The notes under the pieces: model-generated
The model's database searches: none
What the model was told of the DNA's origin: nothing
What the model saw: the letters and a program-made list of their open reading frames with translations, nothing else
Shown: piece by piece, positions 17,128 through 27,785 of the stretch
Layout of the letters: every line of letters begins with the position of its first letter
Position numbering within the stretch: position 1 is the first letter of the stretch
Program-made: the position numbers and the translations under genes
Assembly: GCA_021772895.1 (NCBI GenBank)
Contig: JAJFLC010000023.1
Coordinates: forward strand, 30,553 to 94,552
Length of the DNA: 64,000 nt
Direction of reading: 5' to 3'
From: Mariprofundaceae bacterium
GTDB taxonomy: Bacteria; Pseudomonadota; Zetaproteobacteria; Mariprofundales; Mariprofundaceae

Positions 17128-17965
17128 CGACTTCGTCCTTTGTCATGCCATAGACTGAAATGTCATACTGTTTCACCAAATCAGCAATCTTTTGCCGTTC
17201 AAGCATCAATGTGGCTTCAGCCTCAACCACCAGTGTTTTACAGCCTGATGTATGCATGATTTTTAATGTGTCCGGGCCAAAAGCCGGCACATCAAATCGA
17301 AGATCCTGATCAGGTTTCGCTACCTTGACCACCACAGCTTTACCATTGCCAAGACTACCGCCTCTTTTTATTGCCTCATCTGTACCTTCGATAGCTTCCA
17401 CGGCAAGCATCGCCTGATCCTGAACAACAACAGTCTGACCAATATCCATTCCAGCAACCGCTTTAGCCTGTACAAAACCAAAACAGGCATCTTTCAACTG
17501 TTTTGAGTTTATTTTTTTGCCAAAAAGAAGTCCTTTTCCGGCAATCATCTCACCTGAATGTTCAATCTGAGATAAAACAGTGATGCCTGCATCAGCAAGA
17601 ATACCTGTCACGCCCAACATAATAGAGTCATCACGGCGATCTGGAAGATTCATTAAACTTTTAAGTGCAATGAAATCAGGTCTAAAATTACGAAACAAAT
17701 GGAGTTTCTTTACTTTCCCGGCCATCACAACTTCGCTTACACCGGCATTTTTAAAAGCCTTGATCATGGCTCCAATTTGCCCTACGTGCAGCCAGCAGAC
17801 CGAGGTCGCCACCGACTCAATATCCGGTGATGTCTCCTCACGCACTGCGACAACATGAATTTCATAACCAAATTTATTCAATTCAGCTGCCATCTCCAAA
17901 GGGAATGAACCATAACCAGCTATCAAACCAATTTTGGGAGGATCGCCCACAGTAAAAACTTTCAA
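17117..17965 (-). CDS. lpxI: UDP-2,3-diacylglucosamine pyrophosphatase LpxI
   Basis: The LpxI (DUF1009) enzyme hydrolyses UDP-2,3-diacylglucosamine to lipid X, replacing LpxH of gammaproteobacteria. Recognised by IGLIAGYGSFPLEMA at the start, the VKKLHLFRNFRPD stretch, and the C-terminal lid DLRFDVPAFGPDTLK. It lies between lpxA and lpxB, where the missing step is expected, giving context support. Length 282 is normal. Confidence 0.93.
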   Translation of the reverse strand: MKVFTVGDPPKIGLIAGYGSFPLEMAAELNKFGYEIHVVAVREETSPDIESVATSVCWLHVGQIGAMIKAFKNAGVSEVVMAGKVKKLHLFRNFRPDFIALKSLMNLPDRRDDSIMLGVTGILADAGITVLSQIEHSGEMIAGKGLLFGKKINSKQLKDACFGFVQAKAVAGMDIGQTVVVQDQAMLAVEAIEGTDEAIKRGGSLGNGKAVVVKVAKPDQDLRFDVPAFGPDTLKIMHTSGCKTLVVEAEATLMLERQKIADLVKQYDISVYGMTKDEVDSQ

Positions 17966-17979
17966 AAAAGTTAAACCAT

Positions 17980-18771
17980 TTAATCCCGGCAGTGAACGGT
18001 CATTCCACGTTCGGAACTGCGTACAAACTCAACCAGATGAAGTGCATCTTCATCTTCACCAGCAATAGTTACAGCCTCATCAATACGCGCTTCAATTTTC
18101 CCTTTTTTCTGCAAAAGAATACGATAGATCTCTTTTAAAACCTTGATACGTTCATGATTAAAACCATGTCTTCTTAAGCCAACAAGATTCAAGCCTGCCA
18201 GGCTGGGACGATATCCACCTGCGGTAAGGCAATAGGGTGGAATATCTTTTACAACCCCACTCATACCACCAATCATTGAGTGCCTTCCAATGCGTAAAAA
18301 TTGATGAATCGCAGACATACCACCAATAATCGCACCATCATCGACTTTCACATGACCTGCAAGTGTTGCGTTATTCGCCATGACGATATTATTTTCCAAC
18401 AGGCAATCATGTGCAATATGGCAATAAGCCATCAACAGATTATTGTTTCCGATGCGGGTTAACATGCCCCCACCTTCGGTGCCCGGGTTAATCGTAACAC
18501 TTTCACGAATCGTATTCTGATCTCCAATGATCAGTTCTGACGGTTCGCCATGAAATTTCAAATCCTGAGGTTCATGGCCAATGCTGGAGAAAGGAAAGAA
18601 ACGATTGTTTGAGCCAACTGTTGTATGCCCGGCAATCACCACATGTGAAATCAACTCACATCTATCACCTAAAACAACATGTTCATCAACAACACAATAC
18701 GGACCAATTTTAACTTCATTACCAATGCTGGCCTTATCGGAAACAACCGCTGTTGGATGGATAGACGTCAT
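17980..18771 (-). CDS. lpxA: UDP-GlcNAc acyltransferase LpxA
   Basis: Starts lipid A synthesis by transferring a hydroxyacyl chain from ACP to UDP-GlcNAc. Left-handed beta-helix hexapeptide repeats fill residues 1-185 ([20 protein letters not shown]), the catalytic His is in AYCHIAHDC, and a C-terminal helical domain follows GLRRHGF. It overlaps fabZ by 4 nt. Confidence 0.96.
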   Translation of the reverse strand: MTSIHPTAVVSDKASIGNEVKIGPYCVVDEHVVLGDRCELISHVVIAGHTTVGSNNRFFPFSSIGHEPQDLKFHGEPSELIIGDQNTIRESVTINPGTEGGGMLTRIGNNNLLMAYCHIAHDCLLENNIVMANNATLAGHVKVDDGAIIGGMSAIHQFLRIGRHSMIGGMSGVVKDIPPYCLTAGGYRPSLAGLNLVGLRRHGFNHERIKVLKEIYRILLQKKGKIEARIDEAVTIAGEDEDALHLVEFVRSSERGMTVHCRD

Positions 18772-19214
18772 TCTTTATCCTTAGGCATCAGTGTAGCCAT
18801 GAGCGTGCCTTCACAAACCAGTTCACCATCAACAAAGGCTTCGCCTTTAAATCGCCATATAAAACCTCTCCGGCGAAGACAGGTCAATTCCAGAACCAGC
18901 TGATCACCTGGACGTACCGGTTTCCGAAAACGAACACCATCAATACCAGTAAAATAAACCAGAAAATCCTGATCTTTTGGAGCAGACTGAAATGCCAGTA
19001 TGCCACCGACCTGTGCCATAGCTTCAACAATCAAAACTCCAGGCATCACAGGGAAATCTGGGAAGTGCCCCATAAAATGAGGCTCATTAACCGTAACATT
19101 TTTAATCGCTTTAATGGATTTCTCCAGCGTAAAATCCAGAACTCTATCGACAAGAAGAATCGGATAACGATGGGGAAGACAAGAAATTATTTCATCAATA
19201 TTCAATGTTGGCAT
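18768..19214 (-). CDS. fabZ: 3-hydroxyacyl-ACP dehydratase FabZ
   Basis: Dehydrates 3-hydroxyacyl-ACP in fatty-acid elongation and competes with LpxA/LpxD for the same substrate. The hot-dog fold motifs [29 protein letters not shown] (catalytic His) and EAMAQVGG (catalytic Glu) are intact. 148 residues, in the lpxD-fabZ-lpxA order. Confidence 0.97.
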   Translation of the reverse strand: MPTLNIDEIISCLPHRYPILLVDRVLDFTLEKSIKAIKNVTVNEPHFMGHFPDFPVMPGVLIVEAMAQVGGILAFQSAPKDQDFLVYFTGIDGVRFRKPVRPGDQLVLELTCLRRRGFIWRFKGEAFVDGELVCEGTLMATLMPKDKE

Positions 19215-19233
19215 TATATTCTCTCAATAGGGT

Positions 19234-20235
19234 TTACTTTTTTTTTCGAATCTGATTCCAAATTTCAGGTAATCGAGCGGTCAAGGCGGAAACCTTTAAC
19301 CATGTTCGGTGATGTATGGCAGGATAACCTGCATAGGTACCACCTGCATCCAGATCACCCAAAACACCGCTTTTGGCAGCCAGTTTTATACCGTCACCAA
19401 TATTTAAATGTCCTGCGATACCAGCTTGCCCACCAATTTGGCAACCTGCACCAATCTTTGTAGAGCCGGAGATTCCAACCTGACTGGCCATAATAGAATA
19501 TGCCCCAACTTCAACGTTGTGGCCAATCTGAATCTGGTTATCCAGTTTAACCCCTTGCCTGATCACCGTATCACCAAGTGCACCCCGATCAATACAGCTG
19601 TTTGCACCTACTTCCACATCATTTTCGAGAACGACACGCCCGGTCTGAGGAATTTTAAGATGTTCTTTTCCTGTCCACGCATAACCAAAACCATCTGAAC
19701 CAATGACAACACCTGATTGCAGGATCACTCTGTCACCTATCACTGAGCCATAACTAATCACCGAACGTGCATGAATCATACAGTCATGCCCAATTGAGCT
19801 CTCTTTTTCAATCACTGAACCTGCACAAACAATGCTGCCGGAAGCGATTGTCACGCCGGCTTCTATGACAACGTACGGCCCCACATCCACATCATCAGCC
19901 AGTAATGCTGCGCTGTTGATGATCGCAGTGGGGTGTCTTTTTCCAGATGAACATGTCGCTGGATGAAAATGTCTTTGAAGTTGTGCAAATGCCAGATAGG
20001 GATCAGCAACCTTAATGAGGTTTTTACCCCGCGAATGCTCTTCAGGGAAATCCAATGCAACAAGAAAAACGCCTGCCTTACTGCGATGCAAATCCGCTTT
20101 ATATTTCATGCTTGCCAAAAAAGACGCTTCATCCTCACGGGCATTCTGAAGTGTGTTTACAGCAACAATCTCTGCATCAGGATCGTCACTCTGCAAGGTT
20201 CCACCAAGCAGGTTGGCTAATGCTTTAATATTCAA
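19234..20235 (-). CDS. lpxD: UDP-3-O-acylglucosamine N-acyltransferase LpxD
   Basis: Adds the second hydroxyacyl chain to the lipid A precursor. It has an N-terminal uridine-binding domain (LGGTLQSDDPDAEIVAVNTL), a long hexapeptide beta-helix (about 100-300) and the catalytic-His segment IQIGHNVEVG. 333 residues, no anomaly. It sits between skp and fabZ. Confidence 0.96.
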   Translation of the reverse strand: MNIKALANLLGGTLQSDDPDAEIVAVNTLQNAREDEASFLASMKYKADLHRSKAGVFLVALDFPEEHSRGKNLIKVADPYLAFAQLQRHFHPATCSSGKRHPTAIINSAALLADDVDVGPYVVIEAGVTIASGSIVCAGSVIEKESSIGHDCMIHARSVISYGSVIGDRVILQSGVVIGSDGFGYAWTGKEHLKIPQTGRVVLENDVEVGANSCIDRGALGDTVIRQGVKLDNQIQIGHNVEVGAYSIMASQVGISGSTKIGAGCQIGGQAGIAGHLNIGDGIKLAAKSGVLGDLDAGGTYAGYPAIHHRTWLKVSALTARLPEIWNQIRKKK

Positions 20236-20258
20236 ATCTATTCAGTGATGAAACTTTT

Positions 20259-20771
20259 TTATTTATCCAATAGTTTAGTAATTTCACCCGTCACATCATG
20301 TGCAGGATTCGAATAAAGCACAATTTGCTGTGTTTTAGGAACAATGAGATCATACCCACCTTTTTTCCCAAAATCACTTAAGGCTTTTTTAAACTTCACA
20401 CCCAGTTTTTCATCCATTTTACTTTTTTCTGCAACAATTTCTTCCTGAGCATCCTGCTGCTTACGAGTGTAGAGCTTTCTAAGATCTTTAATATCTGATT
20501 GCTTTTGAGAGAGACGTTCGGGTGACATAGCCATAGATTGACCAAGCATATCTTTTTCTGATTGCTCAATTTTTCCTTTTAAAGCGTCCAACTCTTTCTG
20601 CTTGTTTGCAACCAATCCCTTGAGTCGATTTAATCCTTGCTGGTATGATTTGGTATTTTCAAATGCACTTTTAACATCAACAACACCAATCTTTAACTCA
20701 GCTGCATTCAGCAAACTTACAGGCAACAGACCCGCGGCTAATATTACACCAAAGAGCGATTTCATCTTCAT
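20259..20771 (-). CDS. skp: Periplasmic chaperone Skp / OmpH
   Basis: A holdase for unfolded outer-membrane proteins. A signal peptide (LFGVILAAGLLPVSLLNAAE) is followed by a charged coiled-coil of about 100 residues and the C-terminal pattern GYDLIVPKTQQIVLYSNPAHDVT. AGGAG precedes the ATG. Located directly after bamA in transcription order, the usual pair. Confidence 0.92.
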   Translation of the reverse strand: MKMKSLFGVILAAGLLPVSLLNAAELKIGVVDVKSAFENTKSYQQGLNRLKGLVANKQKELDALKGKIEQSEKDMLGQSMAMSPERLSQKQSDIKDLRKLYTRKQQDAQEEIVAEKSKMDEKLGVKFKKALSDFGKKGGYDLIVPKTQQIVLYSNPAHDVTGEITKLLDK

Positions 20772-20799
20772 ACATACTCCTAAAAATAATAACTAAAAT

Positions 20800-23136
20800 T
20801 TAAAAACTAGCACCCAAAGCAATCTCAAAGTTTCTTTCCAAATCACCCGCCACCTTATTGATTGGGATGCCCCATGCAAGTGATAATGGTCCAACTGGAG
20901 ACATCCACTCAATACCAAGTCCCACCGAAGTGCGTATTTTTGAGGCGGAAAGTTTCTCATTTACGATTAATGATTGTGCCCCAACTGTCGTGTTAACATT
21001 ACCCCACACTGTACCTGCATCCGCAAATATAACACCACGAAACCCGGCAGTCTTCATATAAGGTAACGGAAAAAACAAATCCAATGATACTCTGACCTCT
21101 TTATCACCACCAATGGCCTGACTCGTAGCCGGGTCGCGCAAACTTACACCGTATGAATCAAAACCACGCAAACTGCCCACACCACCCATCGAGTAGCGGC
21201 GAAATATTGGCAGCTCTTTACCACCAAAACCAGTAATCGACTTAAAACTAAATGTTGGGCGCAAAACAAAATCATCACTCAATGAAAAATAACTCTGAGA
21301 TGATGCGGTTATTTCATAAAAGCTACTATCTCCCCCCAGTCCTGCAACGTTTAGAGCTAAAGTCTCTGCATGCCCATAAGTAGCTCCGACCGCACGGTCC
21401 CGAGTATCCCAAGTCAGAGCATTTCTAATTTCACTCGTAGTTTGAACGCCTTCCTGAGAACGCAAAACAAGTGAAGAACCCACCGGTATATCGGTTAATT
21501 TAGATCGATTATACTGATAGGCAATCGAGTAGCTTATAAACTCTGTAAGTGGAATACCAAACCCAAAACCTCCACCAAAGCTATCCTGAGTATAAGCCAC
21601 AGTTGCCACATCCGTAAGATCAGTCTGATTTTTAAAAAAATTAATGGACGCACTTACATCCGAATCAAGAAAATAAGGATCTAAAATATTGCCTGTGAAG
21701 TTTTGAGTTCTGGCACCAACATCCGCCTGTAAATTGGTTGTGTAACCTTTACCTAAAAAATTCCTCTCTTCAACTTTTGCGGTTAAAAAAACTTTTTGGA
21801 CTTGTGAAAACCCAGCACCAAATGAAAAACTTCCTGTTTTATCTTCTTCAACATTCACATTCATTTTTACACGATCTTTTTCACCTTCTTTATCCAGGTC
21901 AATTCTAACATCATTAAAAAGCCGCAACCGTTGCAAGCGCTCCTTACTTCGCTTCACTGCACTCGCAGCATAACGTGCGCCCTCATACTGTCTTAGCTCA
22001 CGCCGAACCACCTTATCTGTCGTTTTCTCATTCCCGGAGATCTCAATGCGTTCAACATAAACTTCTCTTCCTTTCTCAATATCGAAAGTAATCGATAATT
22101 TCTGTGCCTTTACATCGCGGTGAAATAAAGGTGTTACACTGACAAATGCATAACCTTCATCGCCAACCAATTGCTCCATCGCCTGAATAGCATTTCTCAA
22201 TGCTGTTACTGAATAGATATCTCCCTTTTCAAGCTTAATCGCCTCGAAGAGGGCTTTTTCCGAAGGTATTACATCACCCTGTAAATCAATTTTATCTATC
22301 GTGTATTGCGGTCCCTCGTAAAGGCTAAAAGTTAGATAAAAGTTTTCTTTATCCGGTGTCAAAGAGAGTTGAGCAGACTCGATTTTCACATCAAGATAGC
22401 CATGATTCAGATAGTAATGTTCTAATATTTGGGAATCGGCACCAAATCGTTCCCGATCAAAAACATCACGATCAGTAAACCAGCTTGAAAACCCCGATTG
22501 TTTTGAAGCCACCTCATCTCGAAGCGTTTCATTTGAAAATTTTTCATTACCAACGAAACGAATTCGTTTGATATGAGTCACCCCGCCTTCCTGAATATTG
22601 AGAATTAAATCAACCCTCCCATCTTCACGAACTGTTTTGTCTGCACTTATATTAACCTGATAATATCCCTTTTTCAGATAAGCTTTTCGGATTGTATTTC
22701 TGTCTTTTCTTAATGTTGTCTCACTAAAAACTCGCCCCGGTTTCAGTTTAAGTTTTGGTTTTAAATCCTTGTCAACAATCTCATCATTACCAAGAATCTT
22801 TAATTCCGCAATTAAGGGGTTTTCTTTCACGATATAAACTAAACGAACCCCTCCTTCTTCAAGAACGCCTTCCACATGAACATCTTCAAAGTAACCTGTT
22901 TTAAAAAGTGCACGCACATCCCTGCTAATCTGCTTCTTACTTAAAAGTTCACCCGATTTTGATTCGATATTAGCCAGCACAGCCGCACTTTCCACATAAC
23001 GATTGCCAGACACCTCAATGGCTACAACCATTTTTCCATCGCTGGCAGCACTTCCCAAACAAGGAAAAAGCATAGACAACGATACGGCCAGCAGACAAAA
23101 ATTTCGCAGTGAAATATATAAACGAACAGCGTACAT
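20800..23136 (-). CDS. bamA: Outer membrane protein assembly factor BamA
   Basis: The 16-strand barrel that inserts outer-membrane proteins. A signal peptide (LLAVSLSMLFPCLGSA) is followed by five POTRA domains over about residues 35-430 and the barrel, which holds the VGSLRGF(D) lid-lock motif (GGVGSLRGF) and ends in ALGASF with a terminal aromatic as expected. 778 residues is normal. AGAGG lies 5 nt before the ATG; rseP ends 1 nt upstream. Confidence 0.97.
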   Translation of the reverse strand: MYAVRLYISLRNFCLLAVSLSMLFPCLGSAASDGKMVVAIEVSGNRYVESAAVLANIESKSGELLSKKQISRDVRALFKTGYFEDVHVEGVLEEGGVRLVYIVKENPLIAELKILGNDEIVDKDLKPKLKLKPGRVFSETTLRKDRNTIRKAYLKKGYYQVNISADKTVREDGRVDLILNIQEGGVTHIKRIRFVGNEKFSNETLRDEVASKQSGFSSWFTDRDVFDRERFGADSQILEHYYLNHGYLDVKIESAQLSLTPDKENFYLTFSLYEGPQYTIDKIDLQGDVIPSEKALFEAIKLEKGDIYSVTALRNAIQAMEQLVGDEGYAFVSVTPLFHRDVKAQKLSITFDIEKGREVYVERIEISGNEKTTDKVVRRELRQYEGARYAASAVKRSKERLQRLRLFNDVRIDLDKEGEKDRVKMNVNVEEDKTGSFSFGAGFSQVQKVFLTAKVEERNFLGKGYTTNLQADVGARTQNFTGNILDPYFLDSDVSASINFFKNQTDLTDVATVAYTQDSFGGGFGFGIPLTEFISYSIAYQYNRSKLTDIPVGSSLVLRSQEGVQTTSEIRNALTWDTRDRAVGATYGHAETLALNVAGLGGDSSFYEITASSQSYFSLSDDFVLRPTFSFKSITGFGGKELPIFRRYSMGGVGSLRGFDSYGVSLRDPATSQAIGGDKEVRVSLDLFFPLPYMKTAGFRGVIFADAGTVWGNVNTTVGAQSLIVNEKLSASKIRTSVGLGIEWMSPVGPLSLAWGIPINKVAGDLERNFEIALGASF

Positions 23137-23137
23137 T

Positions 23138-24496
23138 TTAACCTCTAAACAAGCGTGCTAAATCATTATAAAAAGCAAACAACATAAGAATGGCAATTAA
23201 ACTAATACCTATGATCTGGGTCTTTTCCATTAACGCTGGGGAAAGCGCTTTACCACGCACTTTTTCAAGGCCAATATATATTAAGTGCCCACCATCCAGT
23301 ACCGGAATAGGCAAAAGATTCAAGACGGCAAGGTTAACCGAAATAAGTGCCAAAAACGATATAAATGAAACCAGCCCTAACTCTGCTGTTTTCCCTGCAA
23401 GTTGTGCAATCGCAATCGGGCCACCCAGATTTTCAGGAGAAATTGCAGCCGTTAGCATTTTCCCCATCACCTGACCCGTCATGATGGTCATCTCCCAGGT
23501 TCTTACAAATCCAAACATCACACCATCAGCAAAACCCATACGATATGTCACAGGCTCATGAACAGGTATAGCGTTAAGGCGAATACCGACCCGACCAAAT
23601 CCAGCCTCATCAGCCACAGGAATCACAGTCAGGTTCAACACTGTTTTATCACGTAACACATGAAATTTAACCGACTGACCTGCATGTTTTCGAATGACTT
23701 CGATCAATCCACGGATGCTTTGCGCTGGCACACCCTGTATCTGCAAAATTTGATCGCCGGATTGAAGTCCGCCTCGCAGAGCGGCAGATTCACTCTCAAC
23801 CGAATCGACCATAACTTTAATCCCGGGAGAAATACCAAGCTGCATGTCAGCGACATTAATCAGAAGAACATCCTCTTCAGGCACTGGCAATTCAAACTTT
23901 ACAGAATAATTGCCACTATCTCGCTCCAGCTCTACTTCAACAAGCTCCCCTGACGCCAACTTCAGTTTCTCTTCCATCTCCTGCCATGAATGAATACTAT
24001 GATTATTCAGCTTGCGAACAATATCCCCTTCCAGCATGCCTGCCTGCTCTGCAACCGAGGCAGGTGAAATGTTTCCAATGACGGGTGGCAATACTGTCTG
24101 CCCAATCCATCCAATGCACATATAAGCAATGATCGCAAAAATAAAATTAAAAACTGGTCCCGCAACTGCTACCGCAGCTCTTTTCCAGGGTAGCTGAACA
24201 TCAAAAGCACGTTTTTTATCTGCTTCAGACACCTCCTCTTTTGTTTCCTTGCCCTGCTCTGTCAAGTTTTCACCCAGCATTTTCACATAACCACCAAGTG
24301 GAATTGCAGCAATGATATACTCAACTTCCTTATCCCTGCTTCGCCATGATAACAGGGCAGGTCCAAAACCAATCGAGAATTTTTCGACTTTAATGCCAAG
24401 TTTACGTGCCACAATAAAGTGGCCAAATTCATGCACTGCAATCAACAATGCAATGGCAACCACAAATGCCAATATGGTATGTAGTGTTTCTAACAC
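23138..24496 (-). CDS. rseP: Site-2 zinc metalloprotease RseP
   Basis: An intramembrane protease that cuts anti-sigma factors and signal peptides. HEFGH in the first transmembrane helix binds zinc with the distal LDGGH motif; two periplasmic PDZ domains (about 125-210 and 215-295) lie between. The GTG start has GAGGTGAT upstream. It is in the usual dxr-rseP-bamA order, linking envelope stress sensing to assembly genes. Confidence 0.95.
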   Translation of the reverse strand: MLETLHTILAFVVAIALLIAVHEFGHFIVARKLGIKVEKFSIGFGPALLSWRSRDKEVEYIIAAIPLGGYVKMLGENLTEQGKETKEEVSEADKKRAFDVQLPWKRAAVAVAGPVFNFIFAIIAYMCIGWIGQTVLPPVIGNISPASVAEQAGMLEGDIVRKLNNHSIHSWQEMEEKLKLASGELVEVELERDSGNYSVKFELPVPEEDVLLINVADMQLGISPGIKVMVDSVESESAALRGGLQSGDQILQIQGVPAQSIRGLIEVIRKHAGQSVKFHVLRDKTVLNLTVIPVADEAGFGRVGIRLNAIPVHEPVTYRMGFADGVMFGFVRTWEMTIMTGQVMGKMLTAAISPENLGGPIAIAQLAGKTAELGLVSFISFLALISVNLAVLNLLPIPVLDGGHLIYIGLEKVRGKALSPALMEKTQIIGISLIAILMLFAFYNDLARLFRG

Positions 24497-25680
24497 GTTA
24501 TCATCACCTCTTCTGCCAAATATCGCGCATCGCGATCATACGACCATACTTCATCCAGTGTATCTACGGGGAGATTTTTCACCTGCCCAAGAACCGACTC
24601 AACAACCTGCACAATCTGCATAAAACCAATACGCCGTTCTCTGAATGCCCTGTTTGCCACTTCATTGGCCGCATTGAGCGTAATCGACAGAGAGTCTTCA
24701 CCTTTCATAACATCCTGAACGAGTCGCATCGCAGGAAAACGCTCATCATCCACAGCCTGAAATGTTAACGACCCGGTTTTTGCCAGATCAAGCCATGGAA
24801 TACCACTCTCTAACCGGGATTCTGAATGCATCGCATAAACAATCGGTGAGCGCATATCCGGCTCTGCCATCTGAGCCAAAATGGATCCATCCCGATATTC
24901 TACCATCGCATGCACAATGCTTTGAGGGTGGATTATCGCCGATAATTTTTCTGCCGGCATATTAAACAGCCAGCGAGCTTCAATAAGTTCCAGTGCTTTA
25001 TTCATCATGGTTGCTGAATCAACACTGATCTTTGCCCCCATATTCCAATTGGGATGTGCAATCGCCTCTTCAGGTGTGACGTTTTTCAATGTCTTCGGAT
25101 CACGATCTCGAAAGGGGCCACCGGATGCGGTTAAAATAATCTTAGTTACCGATTCTTTATCATGCCCTGTCAGGGCTTGATGCACAGCTGCATGTTCTGA
25201 ATCAACCGGCACCACCTCAGCACCACTAGTGCTGGCTGCTTGCATAAAAATACGCCCTGCAGTTACTAAACATTCTTTGTTCGCCAAACCAACTCGTTTT
25301 CCCGCACGAACAGCAGCCAAAGCCGCCGGCAATCCCGCAGAACCCACCATGGCAGCCATCACCATATCCACAGAACTCTCAGCAGCAGCCTCAACAGCAG
25401 CATCCATACCTGATTCAAGCACGACACCTTTTGGCAATGTTCCTTTTAATGCCATTGCAGCAGCCGGATCAGTCATAATTACTTTTTCAGGCTGTACCAT
25501 TTTCACAAGCTCACGCATTTTTTCAACATTCTGATGTCCCACCAGCGCATAGGCAGAAAATCGGTCTGAATGCCTTCGCATGACATCAATGGTATTTGCG
25601 CCAATTGAGCCTGTTGCCCCAAGAATGGTAAGTTTCATACAAGCATGATCCGGTTTTATGTCAGTGGCATCCTGGGTCAT
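24490..25680 (-). CDS. dxr: 1-deoxy-D-xylulose 5-phosphate reductoisomerase
   Basis: Second step of the MEP isoprenoid pathway, making MEP with [19 protein letters not shown] is the nucleotide fold; VDSEHAAV and the active-site loop SGGPFRDRD follow, with the metal site [14 protein letters not shown] chose ATG at 25680, which overlaps the cdsA stop as ATGA; ATG at 25638 would give the shortest family-like N-terminus (MKLTILG) and is equally possible. Confidence 0.94.
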   Translation of the reverse strand: MTQDATDIKPDHACMKLTILGATGSIGANTIDVMRRHSDRFSAYALVGHQNVEKMRELVKMVQPEKVIMTDPAAAMALKGTLPKGVVLESGMDAAVEAAAESSVDMVMAAMVGSAGLPAALAAVRAGKRVGLANKECLVTAGRIFMQAASTSGAEVVPVDSEHAAVHQALTGHDKESVTKIILTASGGPFRDRDPKTLKNVTPEEAIAHPNWNMGAKISVDSATMMNKALELIEARWLFNMPAEKLSAIIHPQSIVHAMVEYRDGSILAQMAEPDMRSPIVYAMHSESRLESGIPWLDLAKTGSLTFQAVDDERFPAMRLVQDVMKGEDSLSITLNAANEVANRAFRERRIGFMQIVQVVESVLGQVKNLPVDTLDEVWSYDRDARYLAEEVMITC

Positions 25681-26486
25681 AAGATCGCCATCCAAATAAA
25701 CCCTACAGCCGGAATTGATGGTAACAATGCATCCGCCCGATCCAAAATACCACCATGCCCTGGCAGTATCGAACCACTATCTTTCGCTCCTACTGCTCGT
25801 TTGAGTGCTGATTCAGCCAAATCACCACCCACAGCAAGCAAAATTAACATGATAGAAAGCAGAGTCGCTTGCAGCATAGGCATACCCAACATCAGCACCC
25901 ACACCGATGTGGCCGCAAAAGAACCAAATAGCAACGCACCACAGAAACCTTCAACCGTTTTTCCCGGACTGACTGCCTGGCAAAGTTTCTTTGAGCCAAA
26001 AGCCTTTCCAACAAAATAAGCCGCAATGTCCGCACTCCAGACCCCAACCATGGCGCCAGACAAAAACCATACACCACCGTCCTGCCGGTGAAGAATCATC
26101 AAAGACCATGCAAAGATAAGCAAAAGCGTCATCATCCACTGGATATACACGAGATTTTTAAAGTCATCGGGAAGTGAACTTTCCGTAGTATTCAGAAAAA
26201 ACAGTAACGTCCACATCAGCATAGAAAAGAGAATTGCCGCTAACACGCCAACTCCAGCAGGAAAAACTGCCCAGCCAAGTAGTAAAACGGCCCAGGTCAA
26301 TGCGGCACTCAACGCATAAAAAAGTATCCTGCGCATACCCACCATCACCAATAATTCAGCAGTCATCATGAGTCCAACAATGGCTGCAAGTCGATCAAAC
26401 CATGCATCGGAAAGAAAAAACATCCACAAAACTGCAAAAACAAACAAAACCAAAGCCGTGATGATTCTTTTACTTAATTCACCCAT
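25677..26486 (-). CDS. cdsA: Phosphatidate cytidylyltransferase
   Basis: Makes CDP-diacylglycerol, precursor of all phospholipids, in the inner membrane. About eight hydrophobic segments, then the CDP-alcohol signature near the C-terminus ([24 protein letters not shown]). The ATG at 26486 overlaps the uppS stop by 8 nt; the frame extends upstream to 26543 but those extra residues lie inside uppS. Confidence 0.94.
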   Translation of the reverse strand: MGELSKRIITALVLFVFAVLWMFFLSDAWFDRLAAIVGLMMTAELLVMVGMRRILFYALSAALTWAVLLLGWAVFPAGVGVLAAILFSMLMWTLLFFLNTTESSLPDDFKNLVYIQWMMTLLLIFAWSLMILHRQDGGVWFLSGAMVGVWSADIAAYFVGKAFGSKKLCQAVSPGKTVEGFCGALLFGSFAATSVWVLMLGMPMLQATLLSIMLILLAVGGDLAESALKRAVGAKDSGSILPGHGGILDRADALLPSIPAVGFIWMAIL

Positions 26487-27237
26487 GTTTAGATACCTGT
26501 TCACTGGTTTGGCCAAATCGGCGTTCCCGTGAGGCAAAGTCATTCAACGCATATTGAAGTTCATCTTTTGAATAATCAGGCCAATAGATATCACTGAAAT
26601 AAAGTTCCGCATAAGCGGCATCCCAGAGATGGAAATTAGAAATTCGGCATTCTCCACCCGTACGAATTAACAAATCCACAGGCATGAGATCATGCCGCCA
26701 TAGGAAATCGCGAAATTGTTCGACACCAATTGATTCAAGTGCTTTTTCAGGCTCAGGCTGCTCACATACCCAGTGATACATATGTTTTACGCCAGCGATA
26801 ATTTCCTGCTGTCCACCATAATTCAGACACAGTATAAGATCGATACGGGCGTTTAGCCTTGTTTCGTGGCAAGCATGGTTCACTGCTTTTTGTGCGCGTT
26901 CCGGCAATAGGGATAAATCACCAAGCGTTAACAGGCGGACACCGTTTTTTTGCATCCGGCCGAGTTCTCTGGGCAAAAGCATCGATAACAACGCCATCAA
27001 ACCACGGACTTCTGCCTTGGGTCGATCCCAGTTTTCTGTGGAAAATGCATAGAGAGAGATTTGTTTTACGCCTGCATCTGCAGCCCATTCAACCACTTCA
27101 CGGGCACGCTCAGCGCCTTGACGATGTCCTTCCAGTCGAGGTAACCCCCGCTCTTTGGCCCAGCGTCCATTGCCATCCATGATAATAGCAACATGCCTTG
27201 GAACAGAACATGAAGTTCCATCAGTGGACCGATTCAT
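26479..27237 (-). CDS. uppS: Undecaprenyl diphosphate synthase
   Basis: A cis-prenyltransferase making the C55 lipid carrier for peptidoglycan and O-antigen. MDGNGRWA is the FPP-binding motif, then [17 protein letters not shown] and [11 protein letters not shown] with the C-terminal RRFG. 252 residues. It supplies the carrier used by the ligase-type gene at 11437. Confidence 0.96.
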   Translation of the reverse strand: MNRSTDGTSCSVPRHVAIIMDGNGRWAKERGLPRLEGHRQGAERAREVVEWAADAGVKQISLYAFSTENWDRPKAEVRGLMALLSMLLPRELGRMQKNGVRLLTLGDLSLLPERAQKAVNHACHETRLNARIDLILCLNYGGQQEIIAGVKHMYHWVCEQPEPEKALESIGVEQFRDFLWRHDLMPVDLLIRTGGECRISNFHLWDAAYAELYFSDIYWPDYSKDELQYALNDFASRERRFGQTSEQVSKHG

Positions 27238-27248
27238 AAATTAGTTGA

Positions 27249-27785
27249 TTATACCGTTAGAATTTCTTTATCTTTATGCTCAATAATCAGTTCAACTTCT
27301 GCAATAAACTGATCTGTTACTTTCTGAACCTTGTCCTGCAAACGCTTCGTTTCATCTTCAGGAATCGCCTCATCTTTTTTCACTTCATCATTTGCATCAC
27401 GGCGAATATTTCGAATTGAAACTTTAGCTTTTTCACCAATCTGCTTCACCTGTTTCACAAGCTCTTTGCGGCGATCTTCTGTCAGCTCCGGAAGAACAAT
27501 CCGTATAATCTCACCATCGTTGCTGGGGTTAAGTCCAAGATCGGAGGCAAGGATCGCTTTTTCGATGTCTCCTAACAGGCTCTTTTCCCATGGCGTTACG
27601 GTAATCATTCTAGGCTCAGGCACAGCCAGGCTTCCCACCTGTGCCAATGGTGTGTTCGAGCCATAATAATTAACAAAAACATGATCAAGGAGTGATGCGT
27701 TAGCACGTCCCGTTCGAATCGTTGCCAACTCTGTTTTTAAAGCCGTGATACTTTTTTGCATTCTGGATTCAAGTGCATCAAACAT
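27249..27785 (-). CDS. frr: Ribosome recycling factor
   Basis: Splits post-termination ribosomes with EF-G. Motifs [20 protein letters not shown] and [10 protein letters not shown] type ([14 protein letters not shown]) are intact; 178 residues. The second ATG (27785) has GGGGAG 7 nt upstream, so it is preferred over 27791. pyrH ends 7-8 nt into this gene's leader, implying coupling. Confidence 0.96.
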   Translation of the reverse strand: MFDALESRMQKSITALKTELATIRTGRANASLLDHVFVNYYGSNTPLAQVGSLAVPEPRMITVTPWEKSLLGDIEKAILASDLGLNPSNDGEIIRIVLPELTEDRRKELVKQVKQIGEKAKVSIRNIRRDANDEVKKDEAIPEDETKRLQDKVQKVTDQFIAEVELIIEHKDKEILTV

